64,000 nt of DNA from Nocardia takedensis NBRC 100417 (lineage in GTDB: Bacteria > Actinomycetota > Actinomycetes > Mycobacteriales > Mycobacteriaceae). The stretch spans positions 62,001-126,000 of the forward strand of contig NZ_BAGG01000032.1 of NCBI RefSeq assembly GCF_000308695.1, given 5' to 3'. The notes beneath the pieces were generated by a model. The model did not search any database, was not told where the DNA came from, and saw nothing but the letters and a program-made list of their open reading frames with translations. The first letter of the stretch is position 1. Each line of letters opens with the position of its first letter. The position numbers and the translations under genes were made by a program. Shown here one piece after another: positions 36,785-44,905 of this stretch.

Positions 36785-37869
36785 GCGGGCGCGAGGCGGT
36801 CCTGGTGACCGGCGCGGGCGGACTGGTCGGCGCCGAAGTGGTGGCCAGACTGGCCGCGGCCGGTCGACCGGTGGTGCCGCTGCTGCACGTCAACTCCGCG
36901 ATCGTCACCAACGACGGCACCAGGCTCGACGCGGGCACCGCCGTGGCGGGCGACATCCGCCGCCCCGGTCTGGGGCTGGCCGACCGCGACGCGCGGGATC
37001 TGGCCGAGCGGGTCGGGCTGATCGTGCACTGCGCGGCCACGACCGCCTTCGACGCGACGCCGACCGCCTACGAGGAACTCAACGTCGCGGGCACAGGCCA
37101 CGCGGTGGAACTGGCGCTGGCATGGGGCGTCCCGCTGATCCACGTCAGCACCGCCTACGTGTGCGGGATGCGCGGCGGCACCGTCACCGAGGACGAACTC
37201 GAGGCGGGCCAGCGCTTCGGCACCGAGTACGAGCGCAGCAAGTTCCGCGCCGAACAACTGGTGCGCGCGGCGGGCAACCGCGGCCTCGACTGGGCGATCG
37301 TGCGCCCCGGCATCGTCACCGGCGACGCCGCGACCGGCGCGATCCGCGAGTACAAGAACCTCTACACCGTCGTGAAACTCATGGTCGAGGGCAAACTGCG
37401 GTCGCTGCCCGGCCGCTACGACGCCACCGTCGCGCTGGCACCGGTCGACCACGTCGCCGACGTGATCGCCGCGACCGCCCTGGATTTCGTGTCCGCGGTG
37501 GGCCGCACCATGCACGCGGTCGGCCGCGACACCCTTTCGCTGCGCGAGATCTCCGACGTGCTGGCCGAATACCCGTCCTTCCACGTGGCGACCTTCGTCC
37601 CGGAATCCGGTTTCGACGCCGACGATCTCGACCCGGTCGAGGCCGAGTACTTCCGCCGGATCGGCTCGCTCTACACCAGCTATTTCCAACGCCGCATCGT
37701 CTTCGACACCACCCGCGCGCGGCTGACGCTGGGTCGTCCGATCCCCGCCACCGGCAAGGACTACCTGCGGTTGCTGCTGGACTCGTGCTTGGAGACCGGC
37801 TACCTGGGGGTGCCGTTGCCCTCCATCGAGGACGTCCTGGCCGCGACCGACTTCGGCGGTGCGCCGTGA
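36781..37869 (+). CDS. NAD(P)-dependent thioester reductase-like protein
   Basis: 362 residues, extended SDR of the male-sterility / NAD_binding_4 type. VTGAGGLVGAEVVARL is the cofactor loop, VHCAATTAFDATPTAYEELN is the central strand and YERSKFRAEQLV gives the YxxxK pair. Enzymes of this group reduce carrier-bound thioesters to aldehyde or alcohol, or act on nucleotide sugars; placed next to an ACP the first is favoured. GTG start overlapping the ACP stop. Confidence 0.8.
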   Translation: MSGREAVLVTGAGGLVGAEVVARLAAAGRPVVPLLHVNSAIVTNDGTRLDAGTAVAGDIRRPGLGLADRDARDLAERVGLIVHCAATTAFDATPTAYEELNVAGTGHAVELALAWGVPLIHVSTAYVCGMRGGTVTEDELEAGQRFGTEYERSKFRAEQLVRAAGNRGLDWAIVRPGIVTGDAATGAIREYKNLYTVVKLMVEGKLRSLPGRYDATVALAPVDHVADVIAATALDFVSAVGRTMHAVGRDTLSLREISDVLAEYPSFHVATFVPESGFDADDLDPVEAEYFRRIGSLYTSYFQRRIVFDTTRARLTLGRPIPATGKDYLRLLLDSCLETGYLGVPLPSIEDVLAATDFGGAP

Positions 37870-38762
37870 CCGAGGACCTGCGCGCGCTGCTCGACACCCT
37901 GACCCCGCTGCCCGCCAAGGCGGCCGCCTACGCCACCGACACCTACGTGCTGGAGTCGGTGGACCAGGCGCGCCGTGCCGGCGTGGACCCGGCCGGGTTC
38001 GCCCGCACGCATTCGCTGCTGCTGCTCAAACCGGACGCGATCGTCGCCAGGGCGGTCGAGCCGACGCTCGACTGGCTCGACACCGCGGGCTTCCGTGTCG
38101 TCGGCGCGTACCGGGTGCCCGTGGACCGTCACCTGGCGCGGGCGCTGTGGTACTTCGCCTGGAACATCGCCTCGCCGGAGCGTCGCCGCCTGGCCGACCT
38201 GCTGGTCGACATCTCCGACGCGCTGGTGCTGGTCCTGCGCGGCGAGGACGGCGAACTCCCCGTCCCGGTCCGGCTCACCGAGGCCAAGGGCCCCACCGAC
38301 CCGCGCAAGCGACAGCCCGGCGAACTTCGTCACCTGCTCGGACGGCACAGTTACCTGCTGAACCTGGTGCACACCCCCGACGATCCCGCCGACGTGCTGC
38401 GCGAACTGTCGATCTACTTCGGCGAGGTCACGCGGGCCGCGGTGCTGCGCGGACCCGAGGTCGACGCACCCACCCGCGCGCGACTGCTGGCGGAACGACT
38501 GTACGAGGCGACCCCCGCCCGCGGCTTCGACCGAGTCGAGGCCCTGGCCCGCCTGTGCGCCGATCTGGGGATCGACCCGGCGGGCGTACGGTCTGATCAG
38601 GACTGCGCGCGTCTGCTGTACGCGGCCTGGGAGCGGGGCGATGCCCTCGATCCGTGGGCGAGCATCGTGCTCGGGTCGCACGTACTGCCGATGCGCGGCG
38701 GATCCGGCGGCCAGGTTCTGCCTCCGGTCGCCGCGAACGACTGGTTGGAGGCTCGACCGTGA
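37866..38762 (+). CDS. Nucleoside-diphosphate-kinase-like protein
   Basis: 298 residues. ~47-190 align with NDK: SLLLLKPDAIVARAV matches [20 protein letters not shown] matches GGTDPVEK, and YLLNLVHTPDDPADVLREL matches [15 protein letters not shown], keeping the catalytic His. The G-S after His is T-P here and an insert replaces part of the Kpn-loop region, so the substrate may not be an NDP. A ~100-residue C-terminal extension is unassigned. It could phosphorylate an alcohol monophosphate made by the first enzyme. GTG start overlapping the reductase stop. Confidence 0.75.
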   Translation: MTEDLRALLDTLTPLPAKAAAYATDTYVLESVDQARRAGVDPAGFARTHSLLLLKPDAIVARAVEPTLDWLDTAGFRVVGAYRVPVDRHLARALWYFAWNIASPERRRLADLLVDISDALVLVLRGEDGELPVPVRLTEAKGPTDPRKRQPGELRHLLGRHSYLLNLVHTPDDPADVLRELSIYFGEVTRAAVLRGPEVDAPTRARLLAERLYEATPARGFDRVEALARLCADLGIDPAGVRSDQDCARLLYAAWERGDALDPWASIVLGSHVLPMRGGSGGQVLPPVAANDWLEARP

Positions 38763-39721
38763 CATCTACCGCCGCCGTGGCGGCCACCCACGACCGCACC
38801 GTCTCCCGTGCGCTGGCCCACCGGTGCGCGGTGGCCGAGGTGTTCGTCACCTCGCTCGACCCCGTCGGGGAGGACAGCTTCGTGGTGGGCGCGCAACTGC
38901 CGAGGATGCACGCCTACTACGGCGACCACGCGGGGACCCAGGCGCTGCGTCACGACCCGCTGCTGGTCATGGAGGCCGCGCGGCAGGCCGCCATCGCGCT
39001 GACCCACGAGTGCTACGGCGTGCCGGTCGAGTCGGCCTTCGTCGTGCGCACCTTCAACGGCACCGGGTCCGACACCGACGCCTGGACGGTGACGACCGCG
39101 CCCGCCGACCTGGAGATGGCCGTGCGGGTGCCGCGCCGCCACCGACGCGGCGAGGCCCTGTGCGGCCTGGACATGGTGCTCGAGATCGCCCGCGCGGGGC
39201 TGCCGATGCTCACCGTCGACGGCTCGTTCTCCTGGACCACGCCCGCCCACTGGTCGGCGCTGCGCACCGGTTTCCGCGACAGCCTCGGAGTGGGCGCGTA
39301 CACGGGACCGTCCGCGCCCGGACCGCGCGCCGAAACGGCGACGGTCGGCCGCGAGAACCCGCGCAACGTGGTGATCGGGCCGCCCCAGCCCGCCGGGCCG
39401 CGCGGTGCGCGGGCGGCGCTGGTCGCCGACGTCACCCACCCGTTCCTGTTCGACCACCCCCTCGACCACATCCCCGGCAGCCTGCTCATCGAGGCCGCGC
39501 GGCAGACGGCGACGGCCCTGACACTGCCGGGGCCCGCGAAACTGGTGTGCGTGGCCAGCACGTTCGACCGGTTCGTCGAACTCGACTTCCCCGCCGAATG
39601 CCACGCCGAGATCGTCGACCTCGGGCGGGCCGCGGAGGTCGTGCGCTGCGAGATCCACCAGGCGGGTGAGGTGGCCGCCCGGATCGATCTGGAATTCGCC
39701 GAGGAACCGAGCGCCGCGTGA
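38759..39721 (+). CDS. AfsA-like double-hotdog protein
   Basis: 320 residues with two AfsA repeats. Repeat 1 (~15-150) has DPLLVMEAARQAAIALTHEC. Repeat 2 (~185-315) has HPFLFDHPLDHIPGSLLIEA then ARQTATAL. AfsA condenses a beta-ketoacyl carrier with dihydroxyacetone phosphate in gamma-butyrolactone signal synthesis. No butyrolactone receptor gene is next to it, so a biosynthetic role in this operon is more likely than classic A-factor signalling. GTG start overlapping the NDK-like stop. Confidence 0.85.
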   Translation: MTSTAAVAATHDRTVSRALAHRCAVAEVFVTSLDPVGEDSFVVGAQLPRMHAYYGDHAGTQALRHDPLLVMEAARQAAIALTHECYGVPVESAFVVRTFNGTGSDTDAWTVTTAPADLEMAVRVPRRHRRGEALCGLDMVLEIARAGLPMLTVDGSFSWTTPAHWSALRTGFRDSLGVGAYTGPSAPGPRAETATVGRENPRNVVIGPPQPAGPRGARAALVADVTHPFLFDHPLDHIPGSLLIEAARQTATALTLPGPAKLVCVASTFDRFVELDFPAECHAEIVDLGRAAEVVRCEIHQAGEVAARIDLEFAEEPSAA

Positions 39722-39776
39722 GCCCGGGTGACCGCCGATCCGGGGCGACGCCGTCCCACGCACATCGCGGGGCCCG

Positions 39777-40694
39777 ATGAACCCGTTCACCTCCGCGCGC
39801 CGTGTCGCCCGCTTCACCACGGTCATGTACAAGCCGCACTACCTGCTCTACGGCATCCTGTGGACGCTGGCGGTGGAGGGTACGGCGGCCCTGGTGACCG
39901 TCCCCGACACCCCGTGGCGGCCGACCGGCGCGACCCTGCTGCGCATCGTGGTCATCGCTTTCGTCCTGCTCTACCTGCGCATGGTCGACGAACAGAAGGA
40001 CCTCGACTACGACCGCGTCCACAACCCGGACCGGCCGCTGGTCACCGGCGCGGTGAGCGCGGCCGAACTGCGGGTGTCGATGGCGCTGATCGCGGCGGGC
40101 GCGAGCGCCGCGAGCGCCGCGCTCTCGGCGGTCTCGGCGCTGTCGATCGCGGCGGCCCTCGGCTACGGCCTGCTGCTGTGGTGGTTCGAGCGACTCTCCG
40201 CGACGGTGCGCGCGAACGTCCTGCTGAACCTGGCGATCACCTATCCGGTGCAACTGCTGCTCACCGCCTACGTCCTGCTGTCGGCCGCGGACACCGACGA
40301 AACCGGACTCGGCTGGTCGCTCGTGCCCGTCGTGGTCCTGTTCGCGGGCGCGTTCCTCCAGTTCGAGATCGCCCGCAAGACCTCCCGAGACCCGCGTCCG
40401 GGCGAGATGTACTACTCCGAACCGCTCGGCGCCGGGGGCAGCGCGGCGGCGGCGCTGCTGTGCGCGCTGCTCGCCGCGACCCTCGCCGTGGTGCTGTCGC
40501 GTCCGTGGGACCACACGATGCCCGCCGCGCTGATCGGCTGGACCCCGCTGGCGCTCGCCCTGATTCCCCTTTCCGGGTGGTGGCGCTTCCACCGCTCCGC
40601 CGACCCCGACTACCCGGTGATACCCGCCGTCCTGTTCGTCCTGACCCTCTACCTCGCCTTGATCGCCGCCGCCCTCGTCCTGCCGGGCCGCTGA
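39777..40694 (+). CDS. UbiA-family prenyltransferase
   Basis: 305 residues, about eight to nine membrane helices. The first aspartate-rich motif is VDEQKDLDYDRVHNPDRPL, a variant of NDxxDxxxD that binds Mg-diphosphate; EIARKTSRDPRPGE lies where the second motif belongs. UbiA enzymes transfer an alkyl group from a diphosphate to an acceptor in the membrane. It is last in the operon, 55 bases after afsA-like, and is followed by a GGCTG-rich repeat. Confidence 0.85.
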   Translation: MNPFTSARRVARFTTVMYKPHYLLYGILWTLAVEGTAALVTVPDTPWRPTGATLLRIVVIAFVLLYLRMVDEQKDLDYDRVHNPDRPLVTGAVSAAELRVSMALIAAGASAASAALSAVSALSIAAALGYGLLLWWFERLSATVRANVLLNLAITYPVQLLLTAYVLLSAADTDETGLGWSLVPVVVLFAGAFLQFEIARKTSRDPRPGEMYYSEPLGAGGSAAAALLCALLAATLAVVLSRPWDHTMPAALIGWTPLALALIPLSGWWRFHRSADPDYPVIPAVLFVLTLYLALIAAALVLPGR

Positions 40695-40830
40695 TCGGCC
40701 TGGCTGGTGACTGGCCCGGCTGCTGATGGGCCTGGCTGCTTACCGGCTCGGCTGGTGATTGGCTCGGCCGCGATCCGACCGGCTGGTGATCGGCCCGGCT
40801 GGTGGTCAGCCCGGCTGCTGATCGCTCGGT
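40690..40830. repeat. GGCTG-rich degenerate repeat between convergent genes
   Basis: About eight degenerate units of 16-20 bases around GGCTGGTGATCGGCCC fill most of the 227-base gap between the UbiA gene and the methyltransferase. No ORF is supported. Similar in composition and position to the repeat at 7913-7984. Confidence 0.6.
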
Positions 40831-40921
40831 CGAGACCGGGCGTCCCGCGCTTCTCGTCCGGGGATCGGAGCCGTGGGTGACCCGTCACCGGTGAGGACGA
40901 CCGCCGCTGAACACCGTCCGC

Positions 40922-42049
40922 TCACGGCAGGACCGGGCGATCCGATGAGAGTGTCGTCGGGTCAGCGGGAACCGCCTCTAGGACGTTGTCCGGTGCGGCG
41001 GAGGCGACGGTGCGCAGCAGGCGGAAGCCCGAGCGCGCCAGCAGGTCCCGGTACTCGGCTTCGGTGCGTTCCCGGCCGCCGGTGTTGATGAGCATCTCCA
41101 GGTCGATGTACTTGCCGGGGTGCGGGCGGGAGTTCTCGGGCAGGACCAGTTCCACGATCAGCAGGCGCGCGTCGGGCGTCATCCGCTCGCGCAGCACGCC
41201 CAGGATGGCGGCGATCCGGTCTTCGTCCCAGTCGTGCACGATGTGTTTGAGCACGTAGGCGTCACCGTCGGGCGGCACCGACTCGAAGAACGAACCGGCC
41301 ACCACCGTGCACCGGTCGACCACTCCGGCCGCGCGCAGTGCGCCAGGGGCGTGGGCTACCACCTCCGGCAGGTCGAACAGGACGCCGCGCGAACGCGGTG
41401 CGCGGCGCAGGATTTCGGTGAGGAAGCGGCCCTCGCCGCCGCCGACGTCCACGACCGTGTCGAAGCGCCCGAAATCGTAGGCGTCCAACAGCGCCGCGGT
41501 GGACAGGGTGCCGATACTGGTCATCGCGCGGTCGAAGATCTCGCCGAGTTCCCGGTCCTCGCCGACGAGTTCGAAGAACGGCTTGCCGTCGAGCACCGGT
41601 CCGATCGGCGCGCCGCTGCGCACCGAATCGACCAGGTGGGTCCAGTGCGTGCGGTGGATCTCGCTGCCGAAGAACAGCGCCGCGTCGCGCAGGGTGACCG
41701 GCGAATCGGCGCGCAGGGCGCGGGCGGCCGGGGTGAGCGCGTAGCGGCCGCGCGCGTCACGGGTGAAGATGCCGTGGCTGATGAGCAGGCGCAGCAGGCG
41801 GTGCAGTCCGTCCTCGTCGGCGCGTACCGCCTCGGCCAGTTGGGCTCCGGTGCGCGGGCCGTCGGCGAGCGCGTCGGCGATGCCGAGGGCCGCCGCCGCG
41901 TGCACGGCCTGGGTGAGCCATCCCGCCGTGAGCATCTCCATCAGCGCGAGGTGGCCCGGCACCATCCTGCGGTGCAGGCCGATCAGCGCCGAGCGCGCGA
42001 ATTCCACGGCGCGGACGAGCGGAACGGGCGGGCGCGCGGTGAACGGCAC
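40922..42049 (-). CDS. O-methyltransferase (SAM-dependent, Methyltransf_2 type)
   Basis: 375 residues. N-terminal winged-helix dimerisation domain (~40-125; LTAGWLTQAVHAAAALGIAD), SAM loop VVDVGGGEGRFLTEIL (~190), LKHIVHDWDEDRI with the catalytic His typical of this family, and LLIVELVLPE. Acts on hydroxyls of small, often aromatic, natural products. It faces the biosynthetic operon tail to tail and may decorate its product. GTG start with GAGGAG. Confidence 0.88.
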   Translation of the reverse strand: MPFTARPPVPLVRAVEFARSALIGLHRRMVPGHLALMEMLTAGWLTQAVHAAAALGIADALADGPRTGAQLAEAVRADEDGLHRLLRLLISHGIFTRDARGRYALTPAARALRADSPVTLRDAALFFGSEIHRTHWTHLVDSVRSGAPIGPVLDGKPFFELVGEDRELGEIFDRAMTSIGTLSTAALLDAYDFGRFDTVVDVGGGEGRFLTEILRRAPRSRGVLFDLPEVVAHAPGALRAAGVVDRCTVVAGSFFESVPPDGDAYVLKHIVHDWDEDRIAAILGVLRERMTPDARLLIVELVLPENSRPHPGKYIDLEMLINTGGRERTEAEYRDLLARSGFRLLRTVASAAPDNVLEAVPADPTTLSSDRPVLP

Positions 42050-42365
42050 GGCGACTCCTCGCGTGGCACGGTTGCGGTCACAGGCAGGGTACGTCGGTGG
42101 GGTGCCCGACGATAGCTTCGAACCGGTTCGGCGGGTCGCGGGCGACCAGATGGTCCAGATGGCAGCCGAAACCTGGCGAATCGCTGGAAGATAGCCGTCA
42201 TTCGATCATCGACGCTCCCGGTCCGGTTCACCCACCGCGGAACCGCCCGTCGCGCCCGTCTCCGTCCGGAGCGAAGTTGATAACGGTTGGTGCCGTTATA
42301 TGGAAGGGGGAGCGCGGAATTGGGACAGTATTCCTACGCGTCATGCGAGCGGAATGAGGTGCCCC
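42050..42365. promoter_or_regulatory. Divergent control region with two palindromes
   Basis: This 316-base gap separates the methyltransferase (-) and the small zinc-ribbon-like gene (+). It holds a 12-base perfect palindrome (CGAACCGGTTCG, 42119-42130) on the methyltransferase side and the strong inverted repeat described next on the other. A -10-like TACCCT serves the methyltransferase. No ORF is supported. Confidence 0.45.
42280..42299. promoter_or_regulatory. Operator-like inverted repeat
   Basis: ATAACGG (42280-42286), spacer TTGGTG, CCGTTAT (42293-42299): perfect 7-base arms, AT-rich against the background. TTGATA (42277-42282) overlapping its left arm could be a -35 for the small downstream gene. 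Its regulator is unknown. Confidence 0.5.
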
Positions 42366-42533
42366 ATGAACACGTTGGTGTGCGGCGACTGCTGGCGACA
42401 GGACAATCTGACCTTCAAGCAGCGGTTGGATCCCGCTTTCATCCGGCCAGGCAACCGGTACCTGTGTCCGGAGCACTCCGCCCGGCACGACGAACTCCTC
42501 GGCCGCCACGGCCTCGGGAAGTCGGCCGCCTGA
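42366..42533 (+). CDS. Small zinc-ribbon-like protein
   Basis: 55 residues starting MNTLVCGDCWRQDNLTF. It contains a CxxC pair and a CPEH segment near residue 38 (LCPEHSARHDELL), together enough to bind one zinc. I know no function. ATG at 42366 is 10 bases after GAGGTG. Convergent with the MerR gene, eight bases between the stops. Confidence 0.6.
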   Translation: MNTLVCGDCWRQDNLTFKQRLDPAFIRPGNRYLCPEHSARHDELLGRHGLGKSAA

Positions 42534-42540
42534 GCGCGGC

Positions 42541-43314
42541 TCAGTCCCCGGCGTTGCCCGCTCTGCTGCGTTCGCGTTCGGCCGCGGTGGCCAGATAGTC
42601 GCCGAGTTCCCGACGCAGCGTCGCCTCCAGCGAGCGCGCCAGGGTGCTGTGCACCGAGGCGACCGCGAGTTCGCGCATCTTCTCCAGCATCGCCGTGGTG
42701 TCGGCGATCTCGACGCTGGTCTCGGGCAGCCAGCCCGGACCGTGCTCGTCGACGATGTGCTGACGCGCGGCGCCGATCATGGTGTGCGCGATGTCGTCGA
42801 TCTTGTCGGCGACCTTCGCGTAGATCTCGATCAGCGTGCGCAGTTCGAGCCCGTACTCGTGCAGTTCGGCGAAGGAGGCGAGTAGTTGGGTGTCGGTGAA
42901 GACGACGGTATCGCCCTCCGAGCGAACCAGTTTCATCTCCTCGAGCCGACCCACCAACTCGTCGGCCTCGGGACCGAGGATGGTGCCGATGAGTTCCCGC
43001 GCGACCTCGAAAGTCTCGTCCTCGCGCCACGGCGCCGTCACCGCGTGCTGGAGGCCGAGGACTTCGGTGAGATCCTTGCCGGTCTCCCAACTGGTGATGA
43101 AATCGGCGATGTGGGCGGTGGTGAACCCGCGCTGGAGCAGCGCGTCGATCAGCCGCAACCGCTCGAGGTGCGCGGGGCCGTAGATGCTGGCGCGCCCGTC
43201 CTTGCCGACGGGCGGCGGCAGCAGTCCCCGCTCCTGATAGGCGCGCACGTTGCGGGTGGTGGTGCCCGCGGCGCGGGCCAGATCGTCGATCCGGTACTCC
43301 ACCGGCGCGCTCAC
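42541..43314 (-). CDS. MerR-family transcriptional regulator
   Basis: 257 residues. The N-terminal winged helix-turn-helix (YRIDDLARAAGTTTRNVRAY, GLLPPPVGKDGRASIYG) is followed by a coiled-coil dimerisation helix and a ~160-residue helical effector domain without metal-binding cysteines, so it probably senses an organic ligand. No MerR-type 19-20 base promoter is evident nearby. Confidence 0.88.
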   Translation of the reverse strand: MSAPVEYRIDDLARAAGTTTRNVRAYQERGLLPPPVGKDGRASIYGPAHLERLRLIDALLQRGFTTAHIADFITSWETGKDLTEVLGLQHAVTAPWREDETFEVARELIGTILGPEADELVGRLEEMKLVRSEGDTVVFTDTQLLASFAELHEYGLELRTLIEIYAKVADKIDDIAHTMIGAARQHIVDEHGPGWLPETSVEIADTTAMLEKMRELAVASVHSTLARSLEATLRRELGDYLATAAERERSRAGNAGD

Positions 43315-43387
43315 CTCCTCACCCCTGTCCGCCCGCTGCCCGGCGACTCGCTGCCGGCAAGTCTAGTCCCGGGCCGCGGGCGGTCTC

Positions 43388-44905
43388 TCACCTGGGAACT
43401 GTCGCGAGTCCGACCCGTCGCGCGCCCGCCTCGAACGGCGCGGCCTCGTAGGCGGCGAGGTCGAACTCGCGCAACTGGCCGACGTACTGGGTGGCGAAAC
43501 CCGGGTACATGGTGGCGTTGAAGCCGTCCTCGGTCAGATACCAACTGCGGCACCCGGAATTCCAGGTGGTCGCGGCCAGTCGGCGCTGGATCGTCGCGTT
43601 GTAGCGGTCCTGGCGGTCCTTGCGCACGTCGAGGACGCGCAGGTCGCGGGTCAGGATGGTCTCGATCGCGCTGACCAGGTAGTCGATCTGGGCTTCCATG
43701 TACACCAGCGCCGAATTGTGGCCCGGCCCCGAATTCGGCCCGAAGGTCAGGAACAGGTTCGGGTAACCGGCGACGGTGATGCTCTTGTACGCGTAGGCGC
43801 CGCCGGACCATTCCTCGGCCAGCACCCGGCCGTCGCGGCCGACGATCGGGATCGGCGTCCCGGTCTTGCTGACGTCGAAGCCGGTGGCGAAGACGATGCA
43901 GTCGGCGCGGTGCTCGACGCCTTCGGCGGTGCGGATGCCCTGTTCGCTGAGGCGCGCGATCGGCCAGGTGATGAGTTTGCAGTTCTCGGCCTGCAACGCG
44001 GGGTAGTAGTCGTCGGTCATCAGCAGTCGTTTGCAGCCCGCCCGGAAATCGGGGGTGAGCTGACGGCGCATCCACGGGTCGCGCACCTGACGCCGCAGTT
44101 GCGCTCTGCCGACCATCTCCACCACGCGGGTCAGCGGCGTGTTCCACACCACGCCCAGCGCCACCGATTCGTGGCCGTAGTACCAGAGCGCGCGCGCCGC
44201 GCTCTGCGCGCCGGGCACCCGCCGGTAGACCTCCCTGGTCAGCGGCCCGGTGCGCCGGTTGACCCGCGGCAGCACCCACCCCGGCGTGCGCTGGAACACC
44301 TTCACCGACGCGGCCTTGCGCACCAGTTCGGGCACGATCTGCACACCGCTGGCCCCGGTTCCGACGACGGCGACCCGCTTGCCGGTGAAGTCATAGTCGT
44401 GATCCCAGCGGGCGCTGTGGATCTTGTGGCCGGTGTAGTCCTCGATGCCGGGGATCGCGGGCAGGCTCGCCTCCGACAGCGGACCCGAGGCCAGCACCAC
44501 CGCCCGCGCGCGCACCGTCGGACGGTCGCGCACGCTCACCTCCCACACGCCCGCCGCCTCGTCGAAGACGATCCCGGTGACGGTGCTCTCGAAGCGCACA
44601 TGCGGCGCGAGCCCGAATTTCGCGGCCATCGACTCGATGTAGCCGAGGATCTCACCACTGCCCGAATAGGTGTGCGACCAGTCCGGATTGGGCGCGAACC
44701 CGTAGGAGTACAGCCGCGACGGGATGTCGCAGGCCGCGCCCGGGTAGGTGTTGTCGCGCCAGGTGCCGCCCAGCGCGGTGCCGCGCTCGAGCACCACGAA
44801 GTTCTCGATCCCGCGCTGCCGCAACCGGATGGCCGCGCCGACGCCGGCGAAGCCGCCGCCGATGATCGCGACGTCGAGCGGCCCGCTCTCGCTGCGCGCG
44901 CTCAT
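43388..44905 (-). CDS. Flavin monooxygenase, Baeyer-Villiger / MymA type
   Basis: 505 residues. FAD loop IIGGGFAGVGAAIRLRQRG (~13-31), the Baeyer-Villiger fingerprint YTGHKIHSARWD (consensus FxGxxxHxxxW), NADPH loop VVGTGASGVQIV and ATGFDVSKTGTPI. It oxidises ketones or related substrates with FAD, NADPH and O2. ATG at 44905 overlaps the diiron gene stop. Last gene of a lipase-SDR-diiron-monooxygenase operon resembling the mymA locus. Confidence 0.88.
   Translation of the reverse strand: MSARSESGPLDVAIIGGGFAGVGAAIRLRQRGIENFVVLERGTALGGTWRDNTYPGAACDIPSRLYSYGFAPNPDWSHTYSGSGEILGYIESMAAKFGLAPHVRFESTVTGIVFDEAAGVWEVSVRDRPTVRARAVVLASGPLSEASLPAIPGIEDYTGHKIHSARWDHDYDFTGKRVAVVGTGASGVQIVPELVRKAASVKVFQRTPGWVLPRVNRRTGPLTREVYRRVPGAQSAARALWYYGHESVALGVVWNTPLTRVVEMVGRAQLRRQVRDPWMRRQLTPDFRAGCKRLLMTDDYYPALQAENCKLITWPIARLSEQGIRTAEGVEHRADCIVFATGFDVSKTGTPIPIVGRDGRVLAEEWSGGAYAYKSITVAGYPNLFLTFGPNSGPGHNSALVYMEAQIDYLVSAIETILTRDLRVLDVRKDRQDRYNATIQRRLAATTWNSGCRSWYLTEDGFNATMYPGFATQYVGQLREFDLAAYEAAPFEAGARRVGLATVPR

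Noticed and set aside
38641..39669. Alternative + strand frame over the AfsA-like gene
   Set aside because: Arginine-rich frame without homology; the overlapping frame carries both AfsA repeats.
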